Source of the DNA: Dinoroseobacter sp013215265
GTDB taxonomy: Bacteria; Pseudomonadota; Alphaproteobacteria; Rhodobacterales; Rhodobacteraceae
Reading direction: 5' to 3'
Assembly (NCBI GenBank): GCA_963691755.1
Contig: OY829366.1
Span: 2,666,001 to 2,730,000 of the forward strand
DNA: 64,000 nucleotides
Part shown: positions 44,438 through 52,903 of the stretch, piece by piece
How positions within the stretch are numbered: the stretch's first letter is position 1
Layout: the number at the start of each line of letters is the position of its first letter
Notes under the pieces: generated by a model
The model's input: the letters and a program-made list of their open reading frames with translations, nothing else
What the model was told of the DNA's origin: nothing
Database searches by the model: none
Translations under genes and position numbers: made by a program

Positions 44438-45306
44438 CGGTTATCGACCCGGAAAACGCACCACTCACAGCCGATATTCCCGAAATCGACGAGGATGAAC
44501 GCGCACGCCTCAAGGCGCGCCAGCTTGAAAAGATCGGGAAATGGATTTTGCCTGCCGTCGTCATGGCGCTTATGATCTTCGGGTGGGACCGCATCGTCGT
44601 CTGGAACGAAATTCCGCATTACATCCTGCCCGGTCCAGGCCGCGTATTGTCAACGCTGATCGCGGACTGGGCGATGCTGTTTGACGCACTTCTTGTCACG
44701 CTCCAGATCACCCTATTGGCACTTGCGGTTGCGGTCATCGGAGGTGTGGGGCTGGCGGTGCTTTTCACCCAGTCTCGCCTGGCAGAAATGTCGTTTTATC
44801 CTTACGCAGTCATCCTTCAGGTCACGCCGATTGTCTCCATTGCGCCACTGATCTTTATCTATGTGGACAGTCGCCTCGCGGGCCTGTTGATCTGCGCATG
44901 GCTCGTTGCCTTTTTCCCCATCTTGTCGAACACAACGCTGGGTCTGAATTCCGCAGATCACAATCTGCGCGACCTGTTTCGCATTTACGGCGCCACGCGA
45001 TGGCAGCGCCTGCGCTTCCTCCAATTGCCTTCCGCGCTGCCCTATTTTCTGGGTGGCCTACGTATCGCCGGCGGACTGTCATTGATCGGCGCGGTTGTTG
45101 CAGAATACGTCGCGGGCACGGGCGGGATCGGCTCGGGACTGGCTTTCCGCATTCTCGAAGCCGGCTACCGCCTCAACATCCCGCGCATGTTCGCAGCCCT
45201 TATCCTGATTGCCGTGACAGGTGTCGTGATCTTTGCAGGGCTCAGTTTCCTAAGCCACATGCTGCTTCGCAAATGGCATGAAAGCGCCATAAAACGAGAG
45301 GGTTAA
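44434..45306 (+). CDS. ABC transporter permease, SsuC/ThiX type (cluster A)
   Basis: A 290-residue permease with a polar N-terminus of about 40 residues, then about six helices. The coupling motif is FRIYGATRWQRLRFLQLPSALPYFLGGLRIAGGLSLIGAVVAEY, quoted here only in part as FRIYGATRWQRLRF with the EAA-type loop. It works as a homodimer, since only one permease gene is in this operon. Its TAA shares a base with the next ATG (TAATG), tying transport to the amidohydrolase. Confidence 0.92.
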   Translation: MTVIDPENAPLTADIPEIDEDERARLKARQLEKIGKWILPAVVMALMIFGWDRIVVWNEIPHYILPGPGRVLSTLIADWAMLFDALLVTLQITLLALAVAVIGGVGLAVLFTQSRLAEMSFYPYAVILQVTPIVSIAPLIFIYVDSRLAGLLICAWLVAFFPILSNTTLGLNSADHNLRDLFRIYGATRWQRLRFLQLPSALPYFLGGLRIAGGLSLIGAVVAEYVAGTGGIGSGLAFRILEAGYRLNIPRMFAALILIAVTGVVIFAGLSFLSHMLLRKWHESAIKREG

Positions 45307-46577
45307 TGGATTTTCGCGCACTGCCCAGCGGCCCCATAACCCTCAAAAATGTCACCATTCCCGCCTGTCTGCTGGACCTGCCCGGAGACCTCATCCGGAC
45401 AGATATCAGTTTTGACGCTGATGGGTTTATAAGTTCTGCCACCCCGCTTGCCGTTGAAATGAACGGGGCAATGGTTTTGCCCTGTTTCATCGACATGCAC
45501 ACTCATATCGACAAAGGGCATATTTGGGGACGTGCGCCCAATCCGGACGGCACCTTCATGGGGGCACTGACCACCGTGGGCGATGACCGCGTGGCCAACT
45601 GGTCGGCAGAAGATGTGTACCGTCGTGCCGACTTCGCCTTACGATGCGCCTATGTCCACGGCACCCGCGCGCTGCGCACGCATCTCGACGCAATCCCGCC
45701 TCAGGACGAGATATCGTTTGAGGTCTTCTCTGTGCTCCGATCCCAATGGGCAGGCCGCATTGATCTGCAAGCGGCGTGCCTTATCGGATGCGACAGGATG
45801 GATCTGGATGGGGAATTTGTGAAAACAGCTGATATCGTCGCTGCAACAGAAGGCGGCGTTCTAGGCATGGTGACATATCCGATCGAGGATCTTCAAACCC
45901 GGCTGGATGGGTTCTTCAAACTGGCCGCCGACAGAGGTCTTGCAGCCGACTTCCACGCCGACGAAACGATGGATCCTACTGTTAACACGCTCAAAGACAT
46001 TGCCCAGACCGTGATCGACACTGGATTTGAGCCCCCCGTCACCGTCGGGCATACCTGCTCGCTTTCGACAATGCCTGAAGATGAGGCCATGGCGACGCTC
46101 GATCTGGTTGCAAAAGCCGGGATCAATGTCGTCAGTCTGCCTATGTGCAACCTTTACCTGCAGGACCGCCACGCACATCGCACACCGCGCAATCGCGGCA
46201 TCACTCTGGTTCATGAGATGAAGGCGCGCGGGATCAATGTCTCCTTTGCCTCAGACAATACCCGCGACCCGTTCTACGCGTATGGCGATCTCGATATGCT
46301 CGAAGTCCTGCGCGAGGCCACGCGCATTGGGCATCTGGACCACACCGGCACGGACTGGGTGAAAACGGTCCTGACCAACCCAGCGCAAACATGCGGCTTT
46401 GATGCGCCCAGCCTTGCCCCCGGCGCGCCTGCAGATCTGGTGATTTTCAACGCCCGTAGCTGGACCGAACTGTTTTCCAGACCACACTCTGACCGTATTG
46501 TGCTGCGCAAAGGTCACGCGATCCAGCGCAGACTGCCCGACTATTCCGAACTCGACGACCTGATGGAGCCAAGCTGA
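45306..46577 (+). CDS. Cytosine-deaminase-like amidohydrolase with altered specificity residues
   Basis: A 423-residue amidohydrolase of the CodA/AtzC group. Metal ligands: HTHIDKGH near residues 63-70, FHADET near 218-223, GHTCSLS near 250, and SDNTRDPFYAYGDLDML near 316-332. Compared with E. coli CodA from memory, the catalytic acid pocket is kept, but the substrate Gln156 (in FPQEGI) falls in LIGCDRM and Asp314 is Asn (SDN instead of HDD). Cytosine is therefore an unlikely substrate; a related ring amine or cyclic amide is more likely. It overlaps both neighbours by one base within the operon. Confidence 0.85.
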   Translation: MDFRALPSGPITLKNVTIPACLLDLPGDLIRTDISFDADGFISSATPLAVEMNGAMVLPCFIDMHTHIDKGHIWGRAPNPDGTFMGALTTVGDDRVANWSAEDVYRRADFALRCAYVHGTRALRTHLDAIPPQDEISFEVFSVLRSQWAGRIDLQAACLIGCDRMDLDGEFVKTADIVAATEGGVLGMVTYPIEDLQTRLDGFFKLAADRGLAADFHADETMDPTVNTLKDIAQTVIDTGFEPPVTVGHTCSLSTMPEDEAMATLDLVAKAGINVVSLPMCNLYLQDRHAHRTPRNRGITLVHEMKARGINVSFASDNTRDPFYAYGDLDMLEVLREATRIGHLDHTGTDWVKTVLTNPAQTCGFDAPSLAPGAPADLVIFNARSWTELFSRPHSDRIVLRKGHAIQRRLPDYSELDDLMEPS

Positions 46578-47992
46578 TGCCTCTCGATCTGCCTAAAAAC
46601 GTTGCTGCAGCCAAAGCTGCCCTGTCCCACCTTGAGATGGACGAAAACCCCGCTGCCATTCGGTCCAAATCGCGCGACTTCTTCTGGTACTCTCCAATCC
46701 TGAAGGAGAAACTGGATCATCTGGAAGCCGATTTCGTCGTCTCGCCGCGCTCAGAAGCCGAAGTTATTGAGGTGCTGAAGGCCTGTTATGCCAATGACGT
46801 TCCTGTCACCACGCGCGGCGCCGGGACAGGCAACTACGGACAGGCCATGCCGCTGCGGGGTGGCTGTGTCATGCACCTGCGCCATCTCAACAAGGTCAAA
46901 TCCATCGAAACGGGCCGGGTGATTTGCGAACCGGGATGCATCATCAAAGAACTCGACGCAGAAACCAAAGCCCACTCCGGCCAGGAACTGCGCATGATGC
47001 CCTCGACCTATGCGACGGCAACCATTGGCGGGTTTATCGCGGGTGGCTCAGGCGGGATCGGATCCTGCACCTGGGGGGCTTTGCGTGATTTCGGAAACAT
47101 CATTCGCCTGCGTGTTGTTACGATGGAGGCAGAGCCCCGCATCATCGAACTGACCGGCGACGAAGTCCCGCGCGTCTCACACGCGTTTGGGACCAATGGC
47201 ATCATCACCGAAATCGAAATGCCGCTTGCCCTAGCCTATGACTGGGTCGAATTGATGGTCACCTTCGAGAACTTCATGGAAGCTGCCAGCTTTGCAGCCG
47301 ATGTCGCGGGCCAGGACGGCATTCTCATCAAGCTTGCAACAGTGATGGAAACGCCGATCCCTGAAAAGTACTTCATCCGCTTGAAGGACCACATCAAAGG
47401 AGGCGAAAACATCGTGCTCCTGCTGGTTGCGCCGCAGTCAATGCCGGGCTTTGAAACCTGGCGCAAGGCGACGTACCCGCAAAGCGAGATCCTCTATGAC
47501 AACACGGACAATGATTGGCCACGCAATCCAGGACCCGTCCCGGAATATACTTGGAACCACACAACCCTGCGCGCGTTGAAGGTGGATCCTACCCTCACCT
47601 ACCTACAGGTGCGCTATGGCGCGCCTGATCACATGGAGAAGCTTGCAGCCATCCGAGAGAAATTCGGCGATGAAGTCCTGCAACATCTTGAGGTGATGAA
47701 AGAAGCCGGTCAGGTCATGTTTGCCTGCCTCCCCATCGTACGCTTTACCACCCCTGAACGACTTGATGAGATCGTCGCGTATCACGAAGAAATCGGCGCG
47801 ATGGTCTTCAATCCGCATCGCTACACGCTGGAAGAAGGCGGCCGCCAATCCGCCGATGAACGTCAGCTGAATTTCAAGCGCGAAGCCGATCCAAAGGGTC
47901 TCTTAAACCCCGGCAAGATGATTGCTTGGGACAAGCCCGATTGGGATTATGCGCGCATGTACGACTATGAACACATGAAAGCCCCGGAATGA
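46577..47992 (+). CDS. FAD-binding oxidase (VAO/GlcD-type PCMH domain)
   Basis: A 471-residue flavoprotein. The FAD-binding segment VVSPRSEAEVIEVLKACY with PVTTRGAGTGNYGQAMPLRGG near residues 75-100 and the loop ATIGGFIAGGSGGIGSCTWG near 155-175 mark a PCMH/VAO-type domain; the C-terminus LLNPGKMIAWD is also typical. No covalent His-FAD motif (RSGGH) is present: the position reads RGAGTGN. Such enzymes oxidise alcohols, hydroxy acids or amines. It overlaps the upstream amidohydrolase by one base and the downstream reductase by 4. Substrate unknown. Confidence 0.85.
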   Translation: MPLDLPKNVAAAKAALSHLEMDENPAAIRSKSRDFFWYSPILKEKLDHLEADFVVSPRSEAEVIEVLKACYANDVPVTTRGAGTGNYGQAMPLRGGCVMHLRHLNKVKSIETGRVICEPGCIIKELDAETKAHSGQELRMMPSTYATATIGGFIAGGSGGIGSCTWGALRDFGNIIRLRVVTMEAEPRIIELTGDEVPRVSHAFGTNGIITEIEMPLALAYDWVELMVTFENFMEAASFAADVAGQDGILIKLATVMETPIPEKYFIRLKDHIKGGENIVLLLVAPQSMPGFETWRKATYPQSEILYDNTDNDWPRNPGPVPEYTWNHTTLRALKVDPTLTYLQVRYGAPDHMEKLAAIREKFGDEVLQHLEVMKEAGQVMFACLPIVRFTTPERLDEIVAYHEEIGAMVFNPHRYTLEEGGRQSADERQLNFKREADPKGLLNPGKMIAWDKPDWDYARMYDYEHMKAPE

Positions 47993-48573
47993 GCGACCGC
48001 GCCTTTGTCCTTTTTGCCCATCCCTGCCCGGAAAGTTACTCTGCAGCGCTCCACACGACTGTGACCGACACGCTCAGCGCCCGGGGATGGGACATTGACG
48101 ACTGCGATCTGAATGCTGAAGGATTCAACCCCGTGCTAAGCGAAGCCGAACGTCGCGGGTATCATGACGAGGCCACGAACACCGCCCCGGTTCAGTCCTA
48201 TGTTGACCGCTTGCAGGCGGCAACGGCGCTTATCATGGTCTTTCCAGTTTGGAATTTCGGCTATCCGGCAATCCTGAAAGGGTTTCTGGACCGCGTCTTT
48301 TTGCCGGGCGTCAGCTTCAAGCTCGTGGACGGCAAGGTCAAACCGAACCTCACCCACATCCGCAAACTTGCCGCGATCACCGCATATGGCGGTACGCGAA
48401 CGCGTGCATTGCTGGCAGGTGATCCGCCACGGCATTGCGTAAAGCGCGCCGTTTGGCATGTCTGTCGCCCAGACAAGATGCGCTACCTCGCGCTTTACGA
48501 TATGAACCGGGCAACCGATGCAAAGCGCGCCGGGTTCTTAAGTAAGGTCAGTCAGGAAATGCAGGCTTTTTGA
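47989..48573 (+). CDS. Flavodoxin-fold NAD(P)H oxidoreductase, first copy
   Basis: A 194-residue protein of the NQO1/MdaB/KefF-like group. The FMN/FAD phosphate loop is LFAHPCPESYSAALH at the start, and FPVWNFGYPAILKGFLDRVFLPG near residues 85-107 is the classic segment of this family. GGTRTRALLAGD follows in the third loop. It may supply reduced flavin or reduce a quinone-like intermediate. Start overlaps the FAD oxidase stop (ATGA), and its own TGA shares a base with the ATG of the second copy. Confidence 0.88.
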   Translation: MSDRAFVLFAHPCPESYSAALHTTVTDTLSARGWDIDDCDLNAEGFNPVLSEAERRGYHDEATNTAPVQSYVDRLQAATALIMVFPVWNFGYPAILKGFLDRVFLPGVSFKLVDGKVKPNLTHIRKLAAITAYGGTRTRALLAGDPPRHCVKRAVWHVCRPDKMRYLALYDMNRATDAKRAGFLSKVSQEMQAF

Positions 48574-49169
48574 TGCGTGCGCTTGTGCTCTATGCCCATC
48601 CGCTTGAGGGCAGCTTCAATGCGGCAATCCGGGATCAGGTTATCGCGCAGCTAGAGACTGCGGGCGTTGAAACGCGCGTGAACGATCTTTACCAGCACAA
48701 GTTTCAGGCCTGCCTCAGCCCGGATGAACTGTCTAATTACGTCAATTGCCCAGACAACGTTGATGTCGTGAAATCGGAGGTTGAGGATCTGCAATGGGCC
48801 GACACACTTATCTTTATCTATCCTACCTGGTGGTACGGCCTGCCCGCCATTCTGAAAGGGTGGCTTGACCGGGTGCTTCTGCCCGATGTGGCGTTCCTGA
48901 TGCCCGATGCCACCAATGAAAACATCCGGCCAGGTCTGACAAACATCAAACGCATCGGCGTTTTTACCACCTGTGGCGCATCCCGCTGGCTGACATTCAT
49001 AGTCGGGGCCCCCGGCAAACGCACGTTGCTGCGTGGTGTGCGTTTTATTTGTGCTAAACAGTGTAAAAGTGCTTTCGCGGCGCATTACCTGATGGACAGC
49101 TCCACACCTGCAAGCCGCGAAAAACATCTCAAGAAGGTTCAGCGCAGCCTCGCTAAACTTATCTCCTGA
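48573..49169 (+). CDS. Flavodoxin-fold NAD(P)H oxidoreductase, second copy
   Basis: A 198-residue paralogue of the preceding gene with the same plan: LYAHPLEGSFNAAIRDQ at the start and IYPTWWYGLPAILKGWLDRVLLP in the middle. YPTWWYG is the usual form; the first copy has FPVWNFG, so their active sites differ. Start is the ATG at 48573 sharing one base with the previous stop. The close pair suggests a heterodimer or two steps of one pathway. The 2OG dioxygenase follows 11 bases later behind a GAAGGGG ribosome site. Confidence 0.88.
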   Translation: MRALVLYAHPLEGSFNAAIRDQVIAQLETAGVETRVNDLYQHKFQACLSPDELSNYVNCPDNVDVVKSEVEDLQWADTLIFIYPTWWYGLPAILKGWLDRVLLPDVAFLMPDATNENIRPGLTNIKRIGVFTTCGASRWLTFIVGAPGKRTLLRGVRFICAKQCKSAFAAHYLMDSSTPASREKHLKKVQRSLAKLIS

Positions 49170-49180
49170 AGGGGCGCACT

Positions 49181-50092
49181 ATGGACCTGCCGATCCTTGA
49201 TTTCGACCAGTACCGCAGCGGCGACAAGGCGGGCTTTGCGGCTGGTTTTGGTGCCGCTGCGCGAGGTCCCGGATTCTTGTTTCTTGAAAATCATGGCTTA
49301 ACGACCGGACTGATCGAAAAGGTTTTTTCCCAAGCCAGCAAATTCTTCGCCCAACCCGAGGACATCAAACGTGCCTGGGCCATTGGTCCTGACACCAACA
49401 ATCGCGGCTGGGCGTATCTTGGGTCAGAATCTCTCGATGATACCTCTGATCAGATCGATCAGAAGGAAGCCTTCAACATCGGCTGGGACCTCTCGCCAGA
49501 TGACCCGCGTGTTCTGAAGGCCGAACCGTTCAGGGGCGTAAATCTCTGGCCAGACCTGCCCGGATTCAAATCCACATTACTCGACTATTTTGGCCAGGTG
49601 CATCAACTCGGTGTGGAGATGATGCGGGCCGCGGCCCTTGATCTGGGCCTGCCTGAAACCCGCTTTGATGATGATTTCGATGAACCGCTGGCCACTTTGC
49701 GCCTGCTTTCCTACCCCGCCGCTACAGGAACCGAAGGGGCTATTGGCGCAGGTGCCCATACCGATTACGGCGCGCTCACGTTCCTTTTGACAGACGGCAC
49801 CGCTGGTCTGCAGGTGAAACCGCGCGACGGCGACTGGATCGATGCCCCCGTCGTACCTGACGCGTTCGTGGTCAATATCGGGGACTGCCTGATGCGCTGG
49901 TCCAACGACACCTACGTGTCCACACCCCATCGCGTGCTTCCCCCCCCAAAGCCGCGCCAATCCATCGCGTTCTTTCTGGACCCGAACCCAGAGGCAATAA
50001 TCGAGGCCTTGCCGGGGACAGGCACTGCAAAATATCCACCAACCACCGGCGCGCGGTACCTGCGCGAGCGACTAGAGGCGACCTATGGTTAG
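49181..50092 (+). CDS. Isopenicillin N synthase-family 2-oxoglutarate/Fe(II) dioxygenase
   Basis: A 303-residue dioxygenase. The N-terminal DIOX_N part has GPGFLFLENHGL; the jelly-roll core has iron ligands His and Asp in GAHTDYGALTFLL near residues 193-205 and His in STPHRVLPP near 249, with the 2-oxoglutarate-binding Arg-x-Ser in PRQSIAFF. All catalytic residues are present. The same family holds thymine-7-hydroxylase of fungi, which hydroxylates a pyrimidine methyl group. That reaction would fit this context but cannot be inferred from sequence alone. Its end overlaps the creatininase gene by 8 bases. Confidence 0.9.
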   Translation: MDLPILDFDQYRSGDKAGFAAGFGAAARGPGFLFLENHGLTTGLIEKVFSQASKFFAQPEDIKRAWAIGPDTNNRGWAYLGSESLDDTSDQIDQKEAFNIGWDLSPDDPRVLKAEPFRGVNLWPDLPGFKSTLLDYFGQVHQLGVEMMRAAALDLGLPETRFDDDFDEPLATLRLLSYPAATGTEGAIGAGAHTDYGALTFLLTDGTAGLQVKPRDGDWIDAPVVPDAFVVNIGDCLMRWSNDTYVSTPHRVLPPPKPRQSIAFFLDPNPEAIIEALPGTGTAKYPPTTGARYLRERLEATYG

Positions 50093-50873
50093 AAAACTCA
50101 ATTGGGCCGACTATCCAACCATCGATCTGGCCCTGACAGATCGCACAGTCGCGATTTTACCTACGGCCGCGATCGAACAGCATGGTCCCCATCTGCCTGT
50201 CGGCGTCGACACCATGATCATGGAAGGCATGCTTGGACAGCTGCGCGACACATGCCCTGAGGACCTCGATATCCGGATCCTCCCGGTTCAGGCGGTAGGG
50301 AAATCAAATGAACACATCCATGCGCCCGGGACGCTGACGCTGGACGCGCCTACGGCACTGGCGGCCTGGCAGCAGATTGGTTTGTCCGTTGCCCGCGCAG
50401 GCTGCCGAAAGATCGTCATTGTGAACTCCCATGGGGGCAACCTCGATCTGATCTCCATCCTCTCACGCGAACTCCGCGTTCGGGCGGGCATGATGGCGGT
50501 GAAATGCCAGTGGGGGAGCTTTGGCAAACCCGACGGTCTGTATTCAGATCAGGAAAACACCTTCGGCATCCATGGCGGCGATCTGGAAACCTCGCTCATG
50601 CTGCACTTCCGGCCGGAGCTCGTTGACATGACAAAAGCCAAAGACTTCCGGTCGACCGCAGAGACATCGCCAATCTCACCAATCGGGCCCATCAGCCAGG
50701 GGTGGATCAGCAAAGACCTCAACCCGCACGGCGTCGTTGGCGAGGCACATCTTGCAACGGTGGAAAAAGGGAAAGCCACCTGCGCCCATCAGGTCGCGGG
50801 CTTCATTGACCTCCTGCAAACCGTGGCAAATGCCCCGGTCGATCATCTTGAGGCAACCCAACCTCCAGTCTGA
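50085..50873 (+). CDS. Creatininase-family amidohydrolase
   Basis: A 262-residue metal-dependent amidase of the creatininase/MftE fold. Metal ligands are visible in AAIEQHGPHLPVGVDT (Glu, His, Asp near residues 32-45), VNSHGGNLDL near 115 and GIHGGDLETSLM near 160 (His, Glu). The family opens cyclic amides such as creatinine or trims small peptides. As the last gene of the operon it is a good candidate for opening the ring of the oxidised substrate. It overlaps the dioxygenase gene by 8 bases and is followed by a terminator. Confidence 0.9.
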   Translation: MVRKLNWADYPTIDLALTDRTVAILPTAAIEQHGPHLPVGVDTMIMEGMLGQLRDTCPEDLDIRILPVQAVGKSNEHIHAPGTLTLDAPTALAAWQQIGLSVARAGCRKIVIVNSHGGNLDLISILSRELRVRAGMMAVKCQWGSFGKPDGLYSDQENTFGIHGGDLETSLMLHFRPELVDMTKAKDFRSTAETSPISPIGPISQGWISKDLNPHGVVGEAHLATVEKGKATCAHQVAGFIDLLQTVANAPVDHLEATQPPV

Positions 50874-50901
50874 GCCAACAATTCTGCAACAGCCGCAGAC
50901 C

Positions 50902-50937
50902 CAAAGAAAAACCGCGCGCCCCGAAAGACGCGCGGTT
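50902..50937 (-). terminator. Terminator between the two convergent catabolic operons
   Basis: AACCGCGCG (50910-50918) and CGCGCGGTT (50929-50937) form a 9-bp stem with a 10-base loop. On the minus strand a TTTTTCTTTGG tract follows, so it ends the pyrimidine transporter operon; for plus-strand transcripts it gives a hairpin without T-tract. Confidence 0.85.
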
Positions 50938-50959
50938 CAAAGCTTTATCCCTGATCAGA

Positions 50960-51949
50960 TCAGTTCAGTGCCTGATCCGTGATCGCATGGGTCCAGGCGC
51001 CTTCAGGTGCCTTCGAGATCACCGGATCCGAGCCACCCGCCAGCAGCGTGGCCACGGTGCGCTCATAATCGGCTGGGTCGAGCGAGCCATTGGACCCTGC
51101 GGTCAGCTTGGCAATTTCACCCATCATCCGGCGCTGATGCTCTTCGGTCTGAGCACCGGTGGCGTCGTTATCCAGAACGATATCTGCCGCCGCATCCGGA
51201 TTTTCCTCAGCCCATTTCCAGCCACGCATCGAAGCGCGCACAAAACGCACCATCTTGTCGACAAAGGCCGGATCTTCGAGGTTTGATTCCAGCGCGTAGA
51301 TGCCGTCTTCAAGCGTTGCCACGCCCTGATCTTCGTACTTGAACGTGATCAGCTCGTCGGGGGACACACCGGCGTCGATAACCTGCCAGTATTCGTTGTA
51401 GGTCATGGTCGAGATGCAGTCTGCCTGGCGCTGGATCAGGGGATCGACGTTGAAGCCCTGCTTCAGGACGGTCACACCATCTTCGCCACCTTCGGTTGGG
51501 ATACCCACCTGGCTCATCCAGGACAGGAACGGGAATTCGTTGCCGAAGAACCAGACACCGATGGTCTTGCCACGGAAATCTTCAGGAGAGGTGATCCCTG
51601 TGTCTTTCCAGCAGGTCAGCATCAGGCCCGAGGACTTGAAAGGCTGCGCAATGTTCACAACCGGCAGCCCGTTTTCACGTGCCGATAGTGCAGAAGGCAT
51701 CCAGTTCAGCATGATATCCGCGCCGCCGCCTGCAAGCACCTGTGGAGGCGCGATGTCAGGACCGCCGGGCAGAATTGTCACGTCGAGGTCTTCTTCCTCG
51801 TAATACCCGTTGTCGAGCGCCACATAGTAGCCCGCAAACTGCGCCTGGGTCACCCACTGCAATTGCAGTCGAACTTCATCCGCCGCACTTGCCGCACTTG
51901 CGCCGAAGGCCATCGCCCCGGCCAGCGCCGTTGTCATCAGTTTGTTCAT
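50960..51949 (-). CDS. THI5/NMT1-like ABC substrate-binding protein (pyrimidine operon)
   Basis: A 329-residue exported binding protein. Signal peptide MNKLMTTALAGAMAFGASAASA, then VRLQLQWVTQAQFAGYYVALDNGYY, the THI5/NMT1 pattern, and GGGADIMLNWMPSALSAREN. ATG 51949 has GGAGG upstream. It is the last gene of the minus-strand run hyuC-hydA-ATPase-GNAT-permease-permease. The ligand is probably a pyrimidine or dihydropyrimidine, judged from the neighbours. It is related in fold to the protein at 42542, but the two differ throughout, so it is not a recent duplicate. Confidence 0.9.
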   Translation of the reverse strand: MNKLMTTALAGAMAFGASAASAADEVRLQLQWVTQAQFAGYYVALDNGYYEEEDLDVTILPGGPDIAPPQVLAGGGADIMLNWMPSALSARENGLPVVNIAQPFKSSGLMLTCWKDTGITSPEDFRGKTIGVWFFGNEFPFLSWMSQVGIPTEGGEDGVTVLKQGFNVDPLIQRQADCISTMTYNEYWQVIDAGVSPDELITFKYEDQGVATLEDGIYALESNLEDPAFVDKMVRFVRASMRGWKWAEENPDAAADIVLDNDATGAQTEEHQRRMMGEIAKLTAGSNGSLDPADYERTVATLLAGGSDPVISKAPEGAWTHAITDQALN

Positions 51950-51982
51950 ACCTTTTCCCTCCAAGTTGGATTTTGTTAGCTC

Positions 51983-52903
51983 TTAGCCTCGTTGTGACGG
52001 GTGCCAGAACGTTACCCGTTTCTCAGTATAGGCCACGGCGCCATAAAACGCCGAGCCTGCGACAGCGGCCACCGTGATGGACGCCCAAACCATATCAAGC
52101 TGCAATTGTCCGACCGAGACCGAAATGCGGAAGCCCATCCCCACGGTCGGCGACCCAAAGAACTCGGCCACGATCGCGCCAATCAAAGCCAGCGTTGATG
52201 CAATCTTCAGCCCGTTGAAAATGAAGGGCATCGCTGCGGGCAAGCGCAGCTTGAACAGCCCTTGCCAATAACTGGCAGCATAGGTGTGCATCAGATCACG
52301 CTGCATCTTGTCCGCAGCATGCAGACCCTGCACCGCATTCACCAGAACCGGAAAGAAAACCATCACAACAACAACAGCCGCCTTCGATTGCCAGCCAAAG
52401 CCAAACCACATCACAAGAATGGGTGCCGTGCCGATGATCGGCAAGGCGGCCATAAAATTGCCAACCGGCAGAAGACCCGCCTGCAAAAACGGGGATCGGT
52501 CGACCGCAATCGCCATCAAGACAGCTGCAGAACACCCGATTATGTATCCAGACAGCGCGCCTTTCACAAAGGTCTGCACGAAGTCCCGCCACAAGATATC
52601 GGTAGAGGCCGCAAACTTCACGGCGATCTCGCTCGGGGGAGGCAGGATCACCAGTGGCACCTCATAAAGCTGCACCACCATCTCCCACAGCACCAGGATT
52701 GTGACGCCAAAAATAGCGGCCACCAGCAATCGTTGGTTAGAGCGGTTCGCAATGCTCACATTCAGCGCCCAAGCGCCCAGCCAGACCGCGAAAATTGCCG
52801 CCAGCCGCCATTCCCAAAACGCGATCACGGCAACAGGCACCGCCAGAAAAGCAAACCATTGCACGCGTTGGTCCCAACGCTCGGTGATCTCTGCCAAGCT
52901 CAT
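51983..52903 (-). CDS. ABC transporter permease 1 (pyrimidine operon)
   Basis: A 306-residue permease of the SsuC/ThiX type starting at ATG 52903 (MSLAEITERW), about seven helices. The coupling loop reads MHTYAASYWQGLFKLRLPAAM, with the EAA-like Ala-Ala-Ser pattern, and VAEFFGSPTVGMGF follows. Its ATG overlaps the stop of the second permease (4 bases), so the two are made together and likely form a heterodimer. An in-frame extension upstream is rejected because it lies inside the neighbouring gene. Confidence 0.92.
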   Translation of the reverse strand: MSLAEITERWDQRVQWFAFLAVPVAVIAFWEWRLAAIFAVWLGAWALNVSIANRSNQRLLVAAIFGVTILVLWEMVVQLYEVPLVILPPPSEIAVKFAASTDILWRDFVQTFVKGALSGYIIGCSAAVLMAIAVDRSPFLQAGLLPVGNFMAALPIIGTAPILVMWFGFGWQSKAAVVVVMVFFPVLVNAVQGLHAADKMQRDLMHTYAASYWQGLFKLRLPAAMPFIFNGLKIASTLALIGAIVAEFFGSPTVGMGFRISVSVGQLQLDMVWASITVAAVAGSAFYGAVAYTEKRVTFWHPSQRG

